A stretch of 64,000 nt of DNA from Cololabis saira (lineage: Eukaryota > Chordata > Actinopteri > Beloniformes > Belonidae). A model generated the notes under the pieces. It was not told where the DNA came from and made no database searches. It saw only the letters and a program-made list of their open reading frames with translations. Position 1 is the first letter of the stretch. Each line of letters begins with the position of its first letter. Below are positions 31,934-42,891 of the stretch, piece by piece. The stretch spans positions 4,718,593-4,782,592 of the forward strand of contig NC_084590.1 in assembly GCF_033807715.1 (NCBI RefSeq), given 5' to 3'. The position numbers and the translations under genes were made by a program.

Positions 31934-33115
31934 GTGCGTCTCCGCCGGCGCGGACGCCGCACACCTTTACCTGGCATATTTCTCTCCAATGTGCGATCAC
32001 TTTGCAATAAAATGGATGAACTTCAACTACTAGTGGGGAAGAACAGAGACCTCTCCTCATCCTCCGTTCTCTGCTTCACGGAGACGTGGCTGTGTGGTCT
32101 CATCCCGGATTCTGCGCTGCAGCTGGCAGGCTTCCAACTTTTCAGAGCCGACAGAGACGCGCAGCTCTCCGGAAAAAAGAAAGGTGGAGGAATCTGCTTT
32201 TACATCAACAACGGCTGGTGCAAAGATGTGACAGTGATCCAGCAACACTGTTCTCCCGATCTGGAATTTTTTATTATAAACTGCAAACCCTTCTACTCTC
32301 CCCGTGAGTTCTCCTCATTCATCCTGGTCGGCGTTTACATCACACCGCAGGCCCACGTGCAGGACGCTCAGCGCGTGCTCGCCGACCAGATACTAAACGT
32401 GGAGCGGACAAACCCGGACTCCTTAGTTACTGTCCTCGGTGACTTTAACAAAGGTAACCTCAGCCACGAACTCCCTAAATACAGACAGCTAATTAAATGC
32501 CCGACCAGAGAGGGAAACATTTTGGATCACTGTTACTCTACAGTGAGCAGAGCCTATCATGCCGTCCCCCGAGCTGCACTGGGACACTCAGACCACCTGA
32601 TGGTCCACCTGATTCCAGCATATAAGCAGAAACTAAAGCTCTGCAAACCTGCTGTGAGGACCTCAAAGCAGTGGACCAGGAAAGCTACGGAGGATCTTCA
32701 GGCATGTTTGGACTCTACTGACTGGGATGTTTTCAGGACTTCTTCCAGCAGCCTGGACGAGCTCACAGAGGCTGTTACATCTTACATCAGCTTCTGTGAG
32801 GACAGTTGTATTCCAACACGAACCAGGGTTGTTTACAACAATGACAAACCCTGGTTCTCTTCTAAGCTCAAAAGGTTGCGGCTGCAGAAGGAGGAAGCGT
32901 TCAGGAGTGGCGACAAGGACAGGCTCAAAAAGGCAAAGTACACGTTTAGCAAGGAGGTGAGAGCAGCTAAACGTCTGTACTCTGAGAAACTACGCCAACA
33001 GTTCTCAGATAACGATGCCAGCTCAGTCTGGAAGGGACTGAGACAGATTACTAACTACAAACCCAGAGCCCCCCCCCTCCATCAACGATCGACGCCTAGC
33101 CAACGACCTGAATGA
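31934..33115 (+). pseudogene. LINE endonuclease region
   Basis: AP-endonuclease-like fold: SNVRSLCNKMDEL (Asn), CFTETWL (catalytic Glu), GGGICFYINNGWC, VLGDFNKGNLSHEL (Asp and Asn), and [10 protein letters not shown] (the SDH motif). This enzyme nicks the target so that RT can prime. A separate frame at 31695-32033 (MAAAVIWCVLLCLFLF) looks like the natural N-terminus, so one frameshift lies near 31930. The frame then leaves its partner at the C-run at 33069, after which it terminates quickly. Confidence 0.85.
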
Positions 33116-34772
33116 GTTCTACTGTCGCTTTGAAGGACAAAGGGACAGTCCTGATACCATCCCCCCGGACTGCACTCACATTCCCCAGTTCCATTCCTCC
33201 AACAGCACCCCCGCCTCCCCAGCAGGGGCTGGAGCCTCTCCACCACTTCACACCCCAGAGGCCCCATCCTCCATCCCCCACACCACTGTGACACCCCTCT
33301 CTATCCTGGAGAGGGACGTTAATAAAATATTCAAAAAACTGAACCCCCGCAAAGCAGCAGGACCGGACTCTGTCTCCCCATCCACCCTGAAGCACTGTGC
33401 CGATCAGCTGTCTCCGGTGTTCACGGATATCTTTAACACCTCCCTGGAGACATGCCATGTGCCAGCCTGCTTCAAAACCTCCACCATCATACCTGTCCCC
33501 AAAAAACCAAGGACCACAGGACTTAACGACTACAGACCCGTCGCCCTGACCTCTGTGGTCATGAAGTCTTTTGAGCGCCTTGTGCTGCCACACCTCAAAA
33601 ACATCACCGACCCACTACTGGATCCCCTGCGGTTCGCCTACAGAGCCAACAGGTCTGTAGACGATGCTGTAAATATGGCCCTGCACTTCATCCTCCAGCA
33701 CCTGGACTCCACAGGAACCTACGCCAGGATCCTGTTCGTGGACTTCAGCTCTGCTTTTAACACCATCATCCCATCTCTGCTCCAGGACAAGCTCTCCCAG
33801 CTGAACGTGCCTGACTCCACCTGCAGGTGGATCACTGACTTCCTGTCTGACAGGAAGCAGTGGGTGAAGCTGGGGAAACATGTCTCTGACCCTCGGACCA
33901 TCAGTACCGGATCCCCTCAAGGCTGCGTTCTCTCTCCTCTACTCTTCTCCCTGTACACAAACAGCTGCACCTCCAGTCATCAGTCCGTCAAGCTCCTGAA
34001 GTTTGCGGACGACACCACCCTCATTGGACTCATCTCTGATGGTGATGAGTCCGCCTACAGGTGGGAGGTCGACCAGCTGGTGACCTGGTGCGGCCAGAAC
34101 AATCTAGAGCTCAGCGCTCTAAAGACAGTGGAGATGATAGTGGACTACCGGAGGAACGCAGCCCCACCTGCCCCCCTCATCCTGTGTGACTCCCCAGCAG
34201 ACTCTGTGGAGTCCCACCGCTTCCTGGGGACCATCATATCCCAGGACCTCAAGTGGGAGCTGAACATCACCTCCCTCACCAAAAAAGCACAGCAGAGGAT
34301 GTACTTCCTGCGGCAGCTGAAGAAATTCAACCTGCCAAAGACAATGATGGTGCAGTTTTCCACGGCCATCATTGAGTCCATCCTCACCTCCTCCATCACC
34401 ATCTGGTACGCTGCTGCCACTGTGAAAGACAGGAGCAGGCTGCAGCGTATCATCCGCTCGGCAGAGAAGGTGATTGGCTGCAACCTCCCATCTCTCCAGG
34501 ACCTGCACGCCTCCAGGACCCTGAAGCGTGCAGGAAAGATTGCAGCAGATCCCTCCCACCCCGGACACAAACTGTTTCAGACTCTTCCCTCTGGCAGGAG
34601 GCTGCGGTCCATCAGGACCAAAACCTCACGCCACAAGAACAGTTTTTTCCCGTCTGCAGCCTTCCTCATCAACAAGGCCCCGGTCCCCCCTCCCCCCCCC
34701 CCCCCCGACTACCAAGGACTGCCCCCCCATCCCACTCTACGTTACATTAACGTAAATATTCCAACCCCGTAA
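33078..34772 (+). pseudogene. LINE reverse transcriptase region
   Basis: Open from the C-run to the stop at 34772 (the first internal Met is at 33288). RT blocks in order: KAAGPDSVSPSTL, PVPKKPRTTGLNDYRPVAL, FVDFSSAFNTII, GSPQGCVLSPLLFSLY, and KFADDTTLIG with the catalytic FADD. The C-terminal thumb-like part continues to LFQTLPSGRRLRSI. All key residues are present and the frame is open over 565 codons. A C/P-rich run near the end (about 34686-34706) may be slippage. Confidence 0.9.
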
Positions 34773-35090
34773 CATTTGTACAGACTCATATCCGGCACTT
34801 TACAAACTTCATTGTACATTTCTGTTTATACTTTTTACCTATCCTAAGTTTCTAAGTCACTTTTGTACAGACTCACCCGGCACTTTAAAACCTCATTTTG
34901 TACATTTCTGGTCTACATTTTATTTTACTGTTTATACTTTTTTATTGTTTATACATTTCATTCTATTTTATTTTATCTCTTATATATTTGTTTTTATATT
35001 TGTATTGTGTTGCACCAATCCCCATAACAAATTCCTCGTGTGAAAACTTGGCAATAAACCCCTTTCTGATTCTGATTCTGTTTCTGATAC

Positions 35091-37190
35091 TAGTTGGTAA
35101 GCAGATCCTTCAGGCACTATGTCGAGACAAAGTAAGCTGGGACGAAGACCTCCCTGAGCACATTCTGCCACAATGGGAGTCATGGCTTCATGATTCACCA
35201 CACTTAGCAGCCCTGAAGATAACAAGAAGCTACCTTCCATCAAGCTTTGGGGAAGTAACACGATACGAGTTGCATAACTTTTCCGATGCAAGCTTCAATG
35301 GATACGGTGCATGCTCATATCTTCGAGCAATAAGTGACACAGGAAAGGTCACTTGTTCACTTGTTGGGAAAGCAAAAGTAGCACCTACCAAATTAACGAC
35401 CATCCCGAGACTTGAAATGTCATCAGCCGTGACCTCAGTCCGCAATGGTGATGTTGTCAAAAGGGAGCTTGAGATTCAAAACCTCCAAGAGTACTATTGG
35501 ACTGACTCAAAGGTGGTCATTGGCTATGTTAACAATGATGCCAAGAGGTTTCACACATTCGTAGCCAACCGGATTCAACGCATAAGGTCTAGCACAAGCC
35601 CTAAACAATGGCGACATATAAGCTCCGAAAACAACCCGGCTGACCATGCTTCAAGAGGGCTGAGTGCAGTTCAGCTGAGAGAGTCTAACTGGCTGAAAGG
35701 ACCCAACTTCCTTTGGCAAGAGAACCTCCCATTTGAAGAGCATATGGTGGGAGAAGTAGATACAACTGACCCCGAGCTTCGCAAGGCTCATGTTCACACA
35801 GTCAAGGCGAAAGAAGTGAGTTCAATGGTGAACCGCTTCACAAAATTTTCTGATTGTTCCAGAATCGTGAGAGCTGTCGCGAGACTCAAGAGATTTGTCA
35901 GAGAATTTAAGAGACTTCAGCCGAGGACAAATGAAGCAACTAGCCTCGAAGAAAGAGGAGAATCGGAAATCTTCATCATGAAGTTGGTGCAAGAAGAAGC
36001 CTTCACTGAAGACATTCAGAAAATTAAGCAAAAAAAGGACACCCTGAACAAGCGCAACAAGTTACACCAGTTGAACGCCTTCTTGGACGAGAACAGTGTA
36101 CTCAGGGTGGGCGGACGCCTATCTCAATCAGCCTTACATCATGACGTAAAACATCCTGCAATACTTCCGAAAAGATCGCATGTATCAGCCCTCCTTGTCA
36201 AACATTATCATGAGCATGTACACCACCAAGGAAGAGGCATGACCATGAATGAGTTGCGTGCAAATGGGATATGGATCTTAGGATGTGGAAATGTCTCCTC
36301 ACATATTTACAAGTGTGTAAAATGCAGGTTATACAGGAGAAGTACAGAAGTTCAACAAATGTCGGATCTTCCAGAAGAGAGAACCGAAACTTCCCCTCCT
36401 TTTACTTACTGCGGTCTCGATTGCTTCGGCCCCTTTAGCGTAAAAGAAGGAAGAAAGGAGTTAAAGCAATATGGATTGCTGTTCACCTGCTTATGCTCCA
36501 GAGCTGTACATATTGAGACACTAGATGACATGACAACAGATGCGTTCATGAATGCGCTTCGAACGTTCATATCCATCAGAGGACCTGTACGCCAACTAAG
36601 ATGCGATCAGGGAACAAATTTCATGGGTGCTAGGAGAGAGCTTTCAGAGTTGCTCAAAGGAATGGATCAAGAACGTCAACGAGCATTCGGTTGTGAGTTT
36701 GTGACAAATGTCCCATCAGCGAGTCACATGGGCGGAGTTTGGGAACGCCAAATCAGAACAATCCGAAGGATTTTAACTGCCATGCTTGACAAATCTGCAA
36801 GCAGACTTGACAAAACATCTCTGAGGACATTTCTTTATGAGACAATGGCCATAATCAACAGCAGACCACTAAGTGTTGAACATCTTCATGATCCTATCGG
36901 TCCAGAGCCTCTCACTCCTAACCATATACTAACCATGAAATCATCGATCATTCTACCCCTCCTGGACAGTTCTGTAAAGAAGACCTCTATCTGCATAAGA
37001 GGTGGAGAAGAGTACAGTTCTTATCCAATGAATTTTGGCAGAGATGGAAGAGGGAATACCTGCTGAACCTCCAACAACGACAGAAATGGCAAAAATCAAC
37101 TCGAAATTCACAAGTGGGTGACATTGTGATCCTACAAGATGATAGCGCACCAAGAAACGAGTGGAAGCTTGCTAGGGTTGTAGAAGCTCA
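35091..37190 (+). pseudogene. BEL/Pao RNase H and integrase
   Basis: Resumes the BEL frame after the LINE. The RNase H-like part shows NFSDASFNGYGAC, YYWTDSKVVIGYVNN and NPADHASRG. The integrase has a zinc-binding HHCC-type region (HHQGRGMTMNEL then CVKCRLYRR) and a DDE core with GLDCFGPF, RCDQGTNFMG and MGGVWERQ. The main frame is open to 37066 except that it slips near 36970, where the neighbouring frame carries the C-terminal tail (GDIVILQDD). Its first ~60 residues are read from the LINE tail and do not belong to it. Confidence 0.92.
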
Positions 37191-37445
37191 CTAGTGCAGA
37201 CGGTCGGGTCTGTGCGAAAGCTGAAGCTACAAGTCAGTGACACTACACCAGATAAGGGAAAACCACACCCTAGGTCAGGTCACCTAGAAAGGCCTATTCA
37301 CAAAGTAGTTACTTTACTTGAGGCTAACTAAGTTGCATACATAAAGTCACATTCATTCAGACTTTGTTTACTTTCATTTATTGATTCCTTTTAAGATATT
37401 GGTTTAAAATCCCACATTCCAAGTTAATGAGTGATTTGGTGGGAG

Positions 37446-38931
37446 TGTAAGTGCCTTTGCAAAGTATTTTATTTTCATGTGTTAAAGGGATGAACAATTT
37501 ATTGATGTAAAGTTAAAATTTAAGTTAATAATATAGTAAATTGATGTTATTTGTTATGATTGGGAACGATTGGGCGCACCTGTCTGTTCTCAGTGACGCT
37601 GCAACGGGCTGCTCTCTCTCTTTCGCTCGACCACTCACTCACTGCGCTGCACGTGGCTGGTTGTTTGGCTTTGGTTTGTGCACGAGGGACGCACGAGGGA
37701 CGCAACGGAGCGGATGTCTCTCACAGGACTTCGCTATGAGCATAACTCCGAACTTCCGAAGCTGAGGCAGATGTTAATAAACCTCTGAAGCTGAAGCAGA
37801 TGTCAAGAAACTTTATAAAGACTCTTAAAGGAACCTCTCTTCAGGACAAGCGGCCAACGAGGTATTTTTTTTTACACGTGGATACAGTGTTTGTTTTTTC
37901 TACATGTATGCATGTATGTACCCTGGTTATTGCCCCTGATGACTCCATTCCTGGGATTAACCAGTATTTGGGTGACTTGGGCCAGTCTGTTAAACCGAGC
38001 CTAAGAAACCTGGGTGTTGTGTTTGACAAAGACATGTCATTAGTGCAACACTGCAAACAGCTGACAAGGAATTGCTTCTTTCATCTGAGGAATATTTCTA
38101 AACTCAGGAAAATGTTGTCGAAAAATGATTTGGAGCTGGTCATTCACGCATTTGTGTCTTCGCGTTTGGTCTACTGTAACAGTTTGTTCTCTTGTCTAAA
38201 CAAGAAGGAGCTGTCTCGCCTGCAGCTAGTGCAAAATTCCGCAGCAAGAATTCTGACCCGCTCTAATAGGAGGTCACACATAACCCCTATTCTCAAAGCT
38301 CTTCATTGGCTGCCAGTTTTCTTTAGGATACATTTTAAAATTCTGGTTTTAACTTTCAGAGCTTTGCATGGTCAGGCTCCACCTTACATCAGCGATCTGA
38401 TCCAGCCCTACACCCCAGCTCGGGCTCTGAGGTCTGTGGATCAGAATCTGCTGATGGTTCCTCGTACTCGCTTCCGGACCAGAGGAGACCGATCCTTCCA
38501 GGCCGTTGCTCCCAGGTTTTGGAACGATCTTCCGCTCTCTCTGCGTTCCATGGAGTCTGTTGACTCCTTCAAAAGGCAACTAAAGACCTTTTTATTTGTG
38601 CAGGCTTTTACCTAATGGTCTTGGGGCTGTTATGATCGTAAATGTGTTGTCTTGGCCTTTTAATCTTAAATTTGTATGTATCTCTTAACTGTGTTTTTAT
38701 TTTAATTGTGAAGCGCTCTGTGACCATGGTCTGTGAAGGGCGCTGTATAAATAAAGTTTACTTACTTACTTACTTATGCTAAGCTTTGTTTCCTTTCATG
38801 CTGTACAATTGTTATTTATGTAGTTCTCACGGCGTGATGAGGGATGAGGAGGAGGTGGATGCAGAAGCCCCAGCAATAAACGCCTGTTTATAAAGAACGA
38901 CCTGTGTCTGTATTGCCTGAAGAGAGCTACA
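37446..38931 (+). repeat. 3' LTR of the BEL/Pao element, with L2 insertion
   Basis: Same start (TGTAAGTGCC) and end (GAGAGCTACA) as the 5' LTR. The copy is 616 bp-like once the 863-bp L2 insertion (37912-38774) and its TATGC duplication are taken out. Preceded by the purine-rich GGTGGGAG. Confidence 0.92.
37912..38774 (+). mobile_element. L2-clade LINE fragment in the 3' LTR
   Basis: Encodes the L2 RT C-terminal region: SLRNLGVVFDKDMSL, HAFVSSRLVYCNSLF, LQLVQNSAARILTR, LKALHWLPVFFRIHFKILV and SFKRQLKTFLF. It ends GGCGCTGTATAAATAAAGTT plus CTTA repeats. TATGC flanks it (37907-37911, 38775-38779) and the 5' LTR gives the empty site. The frame is open over about 230 codons, so this is a young 5'-truncated copy. 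Confidence 0.9.
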
Positions 38932-38974
38932 TTTCTTTTTAGACCTACCTTTACCCCAACAATTAAAAATAATA

Positions 38975-40338
38975 ATTTAAGCTTTAAGCAGCAATGAACG
39001 GGCCCTCGTAGCCTTGTGCACGTTCAGGCGTGCTGCAGTGGAAGCGCTTGTATGACTTGCATGTAGATTCTTCAGGCCTGGACATTTAGCGGATGACACC
39101 AGCCACAACTTTCTATACCAGGAGTCACCAATCCTGGTCCTCGAGGGCCGGTGTCCTTCATGTTTTACATGTTTCGCTGCTTCATTGCACCGTGATAAAA
39201 GTGACTCTGTCGTTAAGAGAATTGTGCAGACCTCAATGACAAGCTGATGACGATGATTAATTAGAATCAGGTGTGATAAAGCAGAGAAAACTCTAAAACA
39301 TGCAGGACACCGGCCCTTGAGGGCCAGGATTGGTGACCCCTGCTCTATACCAAACTATTCAAAAGTTATGGCAGAAAGTAGGAACTATCAAATATCGACC
39401 AATCAGATGAAGGGGCGGGGCTAATTTGCAGCAATCATGTTCAAGGACTCAAAACCGAGTCCAATGAAACCACCCATGAGTCTTTATGTCAAACCATTGA
39501 AAAGTTATTGCAGAAAATTGGAACTATCACATATCGACCAATCAAAAGAAGGGGCGGGGCTAATTTGCACCATTTAAGGCGAAGGAGTCAAAACAGAAAC
39601 TGATGACACCACCCACGACTCTCTATGTCAAACCATTCAAAAGTTATGCCAGAAAATAGGGACTATCAAATATTGACCAATCAGAAGACGGGGCGGGGCT
39701 AATTCAGGCCAATGAAGGTCAAGTACTCAATACCGAGTCCGATGACACCACCCACATTTCTTTATCATTACCCGTTCAAAAGTTATTGAAGAAAGTAGGA
39801 ACTATCACATATGGACCAATCAGATGAAGCGTCGCCACGGTAACGCTTTTGACTGAGAAAAGTAATGCGCATCGTCGCAGGATGGAGACACACATTTTGA
39901 TGTATAACACACCTGCGTGCACGTTATGGTTCGGGCCGCATTAACTGCCGAAGGAATGGCATAAATTGCGCCAAAATGACACGATTAATTCAAAATGGCC
40001 GACTTCCTGTTCAGTTTCGGCCATGGCGGAAAAGAGACTTTTTTTTAAGTTGCGACATGATACAGGTGTGTACCGATTTCCGTGCCTGTACGTCAAACCG
40101 TATTGTGGGGCTTGAAGCGCAACGTTTTCTAGGGGGCGCTGTTGAGCCGTTAGGCCACGCCCATTAATGCAAACCATGAAATATCAAATTTATCGCCAGG
40201 CCTGGCTTGCGTGAAAAATTTGGTGACTTTTGGGGCACGTTTAGGGGGAAAAAAGGCCCTCATTTCGTCTGAAGAAAGAAAGAAAAATTCCTGCAGATAC
40301 AATAGGGCCTATACAATAGGTAAGTGCTCGGGCCCTAA
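38975..40338. mobile_element. Dispersed repeat AACGGGCCCT...GGGCCCTAAT with internal tandem
   Basis: Bounded by GAACGGGCCCTCG and TGCTCGGGCCCTAAT. Inside, about 120-bp tandem units repeat the sequence CGACCAATCA...GGGGCGGGGCTAATT three to four times (39390-39830). The right 380 bp (from GCGCCAAAATGACACGATTA) recur at 56660-57056. No coding region is evident. A hAT MITE (39121-39344) is inserted in it. Confidence 0.7.
39121..39344. mobile_element. hAT-type MITE, family of 47844 and 51920
   Basis: Hairpin of about 224 bp with CACCAATCCTGGTCCTCGAG at the left and its complement at the right, ending GGTGACCCCTGCT. CTATACCA flanks it exactly (39113-39120, 39345-39352), an 8-bp duplication. Non-coding. 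Confidence 0.85.
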
Positions 40339-40344
40339 TAATAC

Positions 40345-42790
40345 ATTTTATTTCTAGTGCACTTTTCATTAAAAACAAGTCTCAAAGTGCTACAAGATAA
40401 AATCGACCATGAATAAAATCAACAGGAAAAGGCTTTTTTAAAAAGGTGGGTTTTTAGGCCACGTTTAAAAGCGTCCACAGTCTGCAATGACCTCAGGTCG
40501 TCTGGGAGGGCATTCCATAGGCGAGGAGCAGCAGAACTGAAGGTTCGATCACCCATTGTGCGGAGTTTAGTTTGTTGGGTTTTGTAGGAGGTACAGTAGG
40601 TGGAGGAGGAACGGAGGGAGCGTGAGGATGTCTGAGGAGTGAGGAAATCCGAGGGAAGTCGGGGCAGTTCCATGAACACATCGATGGGTGAGGAGAGAGA
40701 CCTTGTAATGAATCCGGAGTGATACAGGAGTGATACAGGGAGCCAGTGGAGGGTTTTGAGAAGTGATATGACTGTATTTTCACACCCTCATCAGGATCCT
40801 AGCAGCTGTTCTGAATGTATTGAAGCTTTTGAGTGCTCTTGCTAGGAATCCCGATGAGTGCATTGCAGTATTCCAGCCTGGAGGAAACAAAAGCATGGAC
40901 CAACTTTTTAGCATCTGCCATGGTGAGTGAAGGACGGAGTTTGGCGATGTTCTCGAAGTGATAGTACAAGGTTTTACAGACTTGTTGAATGTGGGCCTCG
41001 TATGTGAGAAGGGGGTCCATTTTTACCCCAAGGTTGGTGATCACTGGAAGTAGTGGAATGTTTTGATCAGAGATGGTGATACTGGTTATGGTGGAAGTGC
41101 TGACCTGGTGCGGAGTACCAACTAGGATGGCCTCAGTCTTGGAGCTGTTTAGCTGAAGAAAGTTTTGCTTCATCCATGCTTTTATCTCCTCCAGGCAGGT
41201 AGTGAGAGTGAAAGAGGTGTAGAGTGCAGAGTGGTCGGAGTGGCTAGAGCCAGTTTTTAAATACAGTTGTGTGTCGTCTGCATAGCAGTGGAATGACAGT
41301 CCATGCCTGCTGTAGCAGGGCGAGTGCTACCGGGGCCGACCGAAGGATGGAGAGACACGGCGTTTCGTGCAGACCCTTTTTATTTCTCACAAACCACCCA
41401 CATGTGCACAAGCATCACACAGCTGCAGCTCCTCCGGCCCCTTTGCTGCTGTCCGGCTCCGCCTTATAAGGCAGGCAGGGTGGATAGAACCAGCCACTCA
41501 GGCGGATGGGACACCGGTGCGTGTCCCATCCACCTCTCCACCCTGCCACACACCCCCAACGCCAACCTCGAGCCGGGGTTCGTCCGGCCGAGCCTACTCC
41601 CCCCCCCCCCCGCCCCCTCGGAGCGGGAGAGGAAGCCCGGAACCCCCCCCGGGCCTTCCTGGTCGGGGGGTCGTCCCCGGCGTCGGCCTGACCAGTGCAA
41701 CGGTCGAGGGGGGCGACCCCGGCGTCGGCCCGCCCGCCGTGGAAGACGCTCTCGGGGCCGGGCCCATGGTGGCCTCGGGCCACACGGTGCCTCCAGGACC
41801 ACCTCCCTCACGGCGCAGCCCCGTTCTGGAGCTGGTGCGTCCCGGACCACGCCCTCCTTGGTGACGCAGCCCTGCGCGGGCTGCTGGTCCGCCTCCAGGA
41901 CCGCCTCTTCCCCCACACTCTGCTCTGGCCGCAGGTCCGGCCCCGTCTCCGCGGGACCCGCCGTCGCTGGCGGCTGCGCCTCCGCAGCCGCCTCCCCAGC
42001 CAACTCCGCCTCCGTCTCCCCCTCCGTCTCCGTCGCCGCCTCCGTCCTAGGAGCCGTCGCCTGGCGGCCCGCAGCTTCTGGCTCCCGGCCTCTAAGCTGC
42101 GCCACCAGCGCTGCCGCGGCGAACCTCAGATGGGGTGCAGGGGTGGGTCGCTCCGTTGGCCCTGCCGCCTCGGGAGCCGTCGCCTGGCGGCCCGCAGCTT
42201 CTGCCTCACGGCCCCTAAGCTGCGGCGCCACCAGCGCTGCCGCGGTGAACCTCAGACGGGGTGGAGGGATGGGTCAGTCCGCGGGCATTGAAGCCGCCAA
42301 CACAGCGAGCTGATGCCCGCCCTGGTCCCGGCGCAGGGCGGCCAGGTCCGCCATGACCTGGGCGAGCGCGTCCCGGACCCGCTCCATGGCTCTCTCCTCC
42401 ATCCTTCGCCCCACGTTGGGTGCCAGATGTAGCAGGGCGAGTGCTACCGGGGCCGACCGAAGGATGGAGAGACACAGCGTTTCGTGCAGACCCTTTTTAT
42501 TTCTCACAAACCACCCACATGTGCACAAGCATCACACAGCTGCAGCTCCTCCGGCCCCTTTGCTGCTGTCCGGCTCTGCCTTATAAGGCAGGCAGGGTGG
42601 ATAGAACCAGCCACTCAGGCGGATGGGACACCAGTGCGTGTCCCATCCACCTCTCCACCCTGCCACACCTGCTTATTACATGACCAAGGGGGAGCAGGTA
42701 TATCGCAAACAGAGATGGTCCTAGTACTGAGCCCTGGGGAACCCCGCAGGTGACCGTGTGGGCCTCTGATGTGACTTTATCCTCTCGTTC
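40345..42790 (-). mobile_element. L2-clade LINE, split by an LTR element
   Basis: On the minus strand the pieces read, in 5' to 3' order, a [20 protein letters not shown] RT block (42673-42790, broken), then QLNSSKTEAILVGTP, TNLGVKMDPLLTYEAHIQQV and HAFVSSRLEYCNALI (40799-41173), then RTMGDRTFSSAAPRLWNALP and AFKRGLKTHLFKKAF (40419-40679). The middle is split by the LTR element at 41311-42667. Frameshifts and stops separate the pieces, so it is dead. Confidence 0.85.
41311..42667 (-). mobile_element. Non-autonomous LTR element, 240-bp LTRs
   Basis: Direct repeats 41311-41550 and 42428-42667 (TGTAGCAGGG ... CCTGCCACA on the + strand) flank about 880 bp. CCTGC duplicates on both sides (41306-41310, 42668-42672). 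On the minus strand the sequence after the LTR is TGGCACCCAACGTGGGGC, a tRNA-type primer-binding site. A short start MEERAMERVRDALAQVMADL resembles a gag head. The rest is a GC-rich, A/E/P-rich frame (minus strand, about 41464-42231) without protease, RT or integrase, so it depends on another element. The related solo LTR is at 14927. Confidence 0.9.
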
Positions 42791-42891
42791 ACATCCCTCA
42801 GCTTACACTTTTTTTCTTAAGCTTATAGTTAGACATGTTGACATTCTATTGTTGGCTTAATCAGACAATTACTACATGCCAGCTCTTCTTA

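Larger units (their letters stand above)
31677..35090 (+). mobile_element. CR1/Rex1-type LINE, nearly complete, in the BEL RT
   Basis: Begins ACTTCCGGCGCCGGAGAGGA and ends in TTCTGA repeats. ATACTA occurs at both junctions (about 31665 and 35086), a possible 6-bp duplication. It encodes an AP-like endonuclease and reverse transcriptase. Only two clear frame problems are visible: one near 31930, and an extra C in a run of nine at 33069-33077. The clade (Rex1/CR1 group versus a related jockey-like family) is judged from overall resemblance. Confidence 0.85.
22089..38931 (+). mobile_element. BEL/Pao LTR retrotransposon with nested insertions
   Basis: Two LTRs (22089-22704; 37446-38931, the latter enlarged by an L2 insertion) start TGTAAGTGCC and end GAGAGCTACA. 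TTTCT at 22084-22088 and 38932-38936 is an exact 5-bp target duplication. Between them, in order, are gag with a CCHC knuckle, aspartic protease, reverse transcriptase with YVDD, RNase H and integrase, the BEL/Pao arrangement. A purine-rich GGTGGGAG precedes the 3' LTR. Several stops and frameshifts and a LINE in the RT show it is dead. The LTRs differ at a modest number of sites by eye, so it is not brand new. Confidence 0.95.

Noticed and set aside
34898..35090. Hydrophobic N-terminal stretch (LHFILLFILFYCLYISFYF) as a signal or membrane segment of the BEL integrase frame
   Set aside because: It is the AT-rich LINE 3' untranslated region read by chance in frame with the BEL sequence.
41303..42313. 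A 336-codon + frame, A/P/R-rich
   Set aside because: It lies antisense to the LTR element and spans the LTR and GC-rich interior; the primer-binding site shows the element reads on the minus strand.
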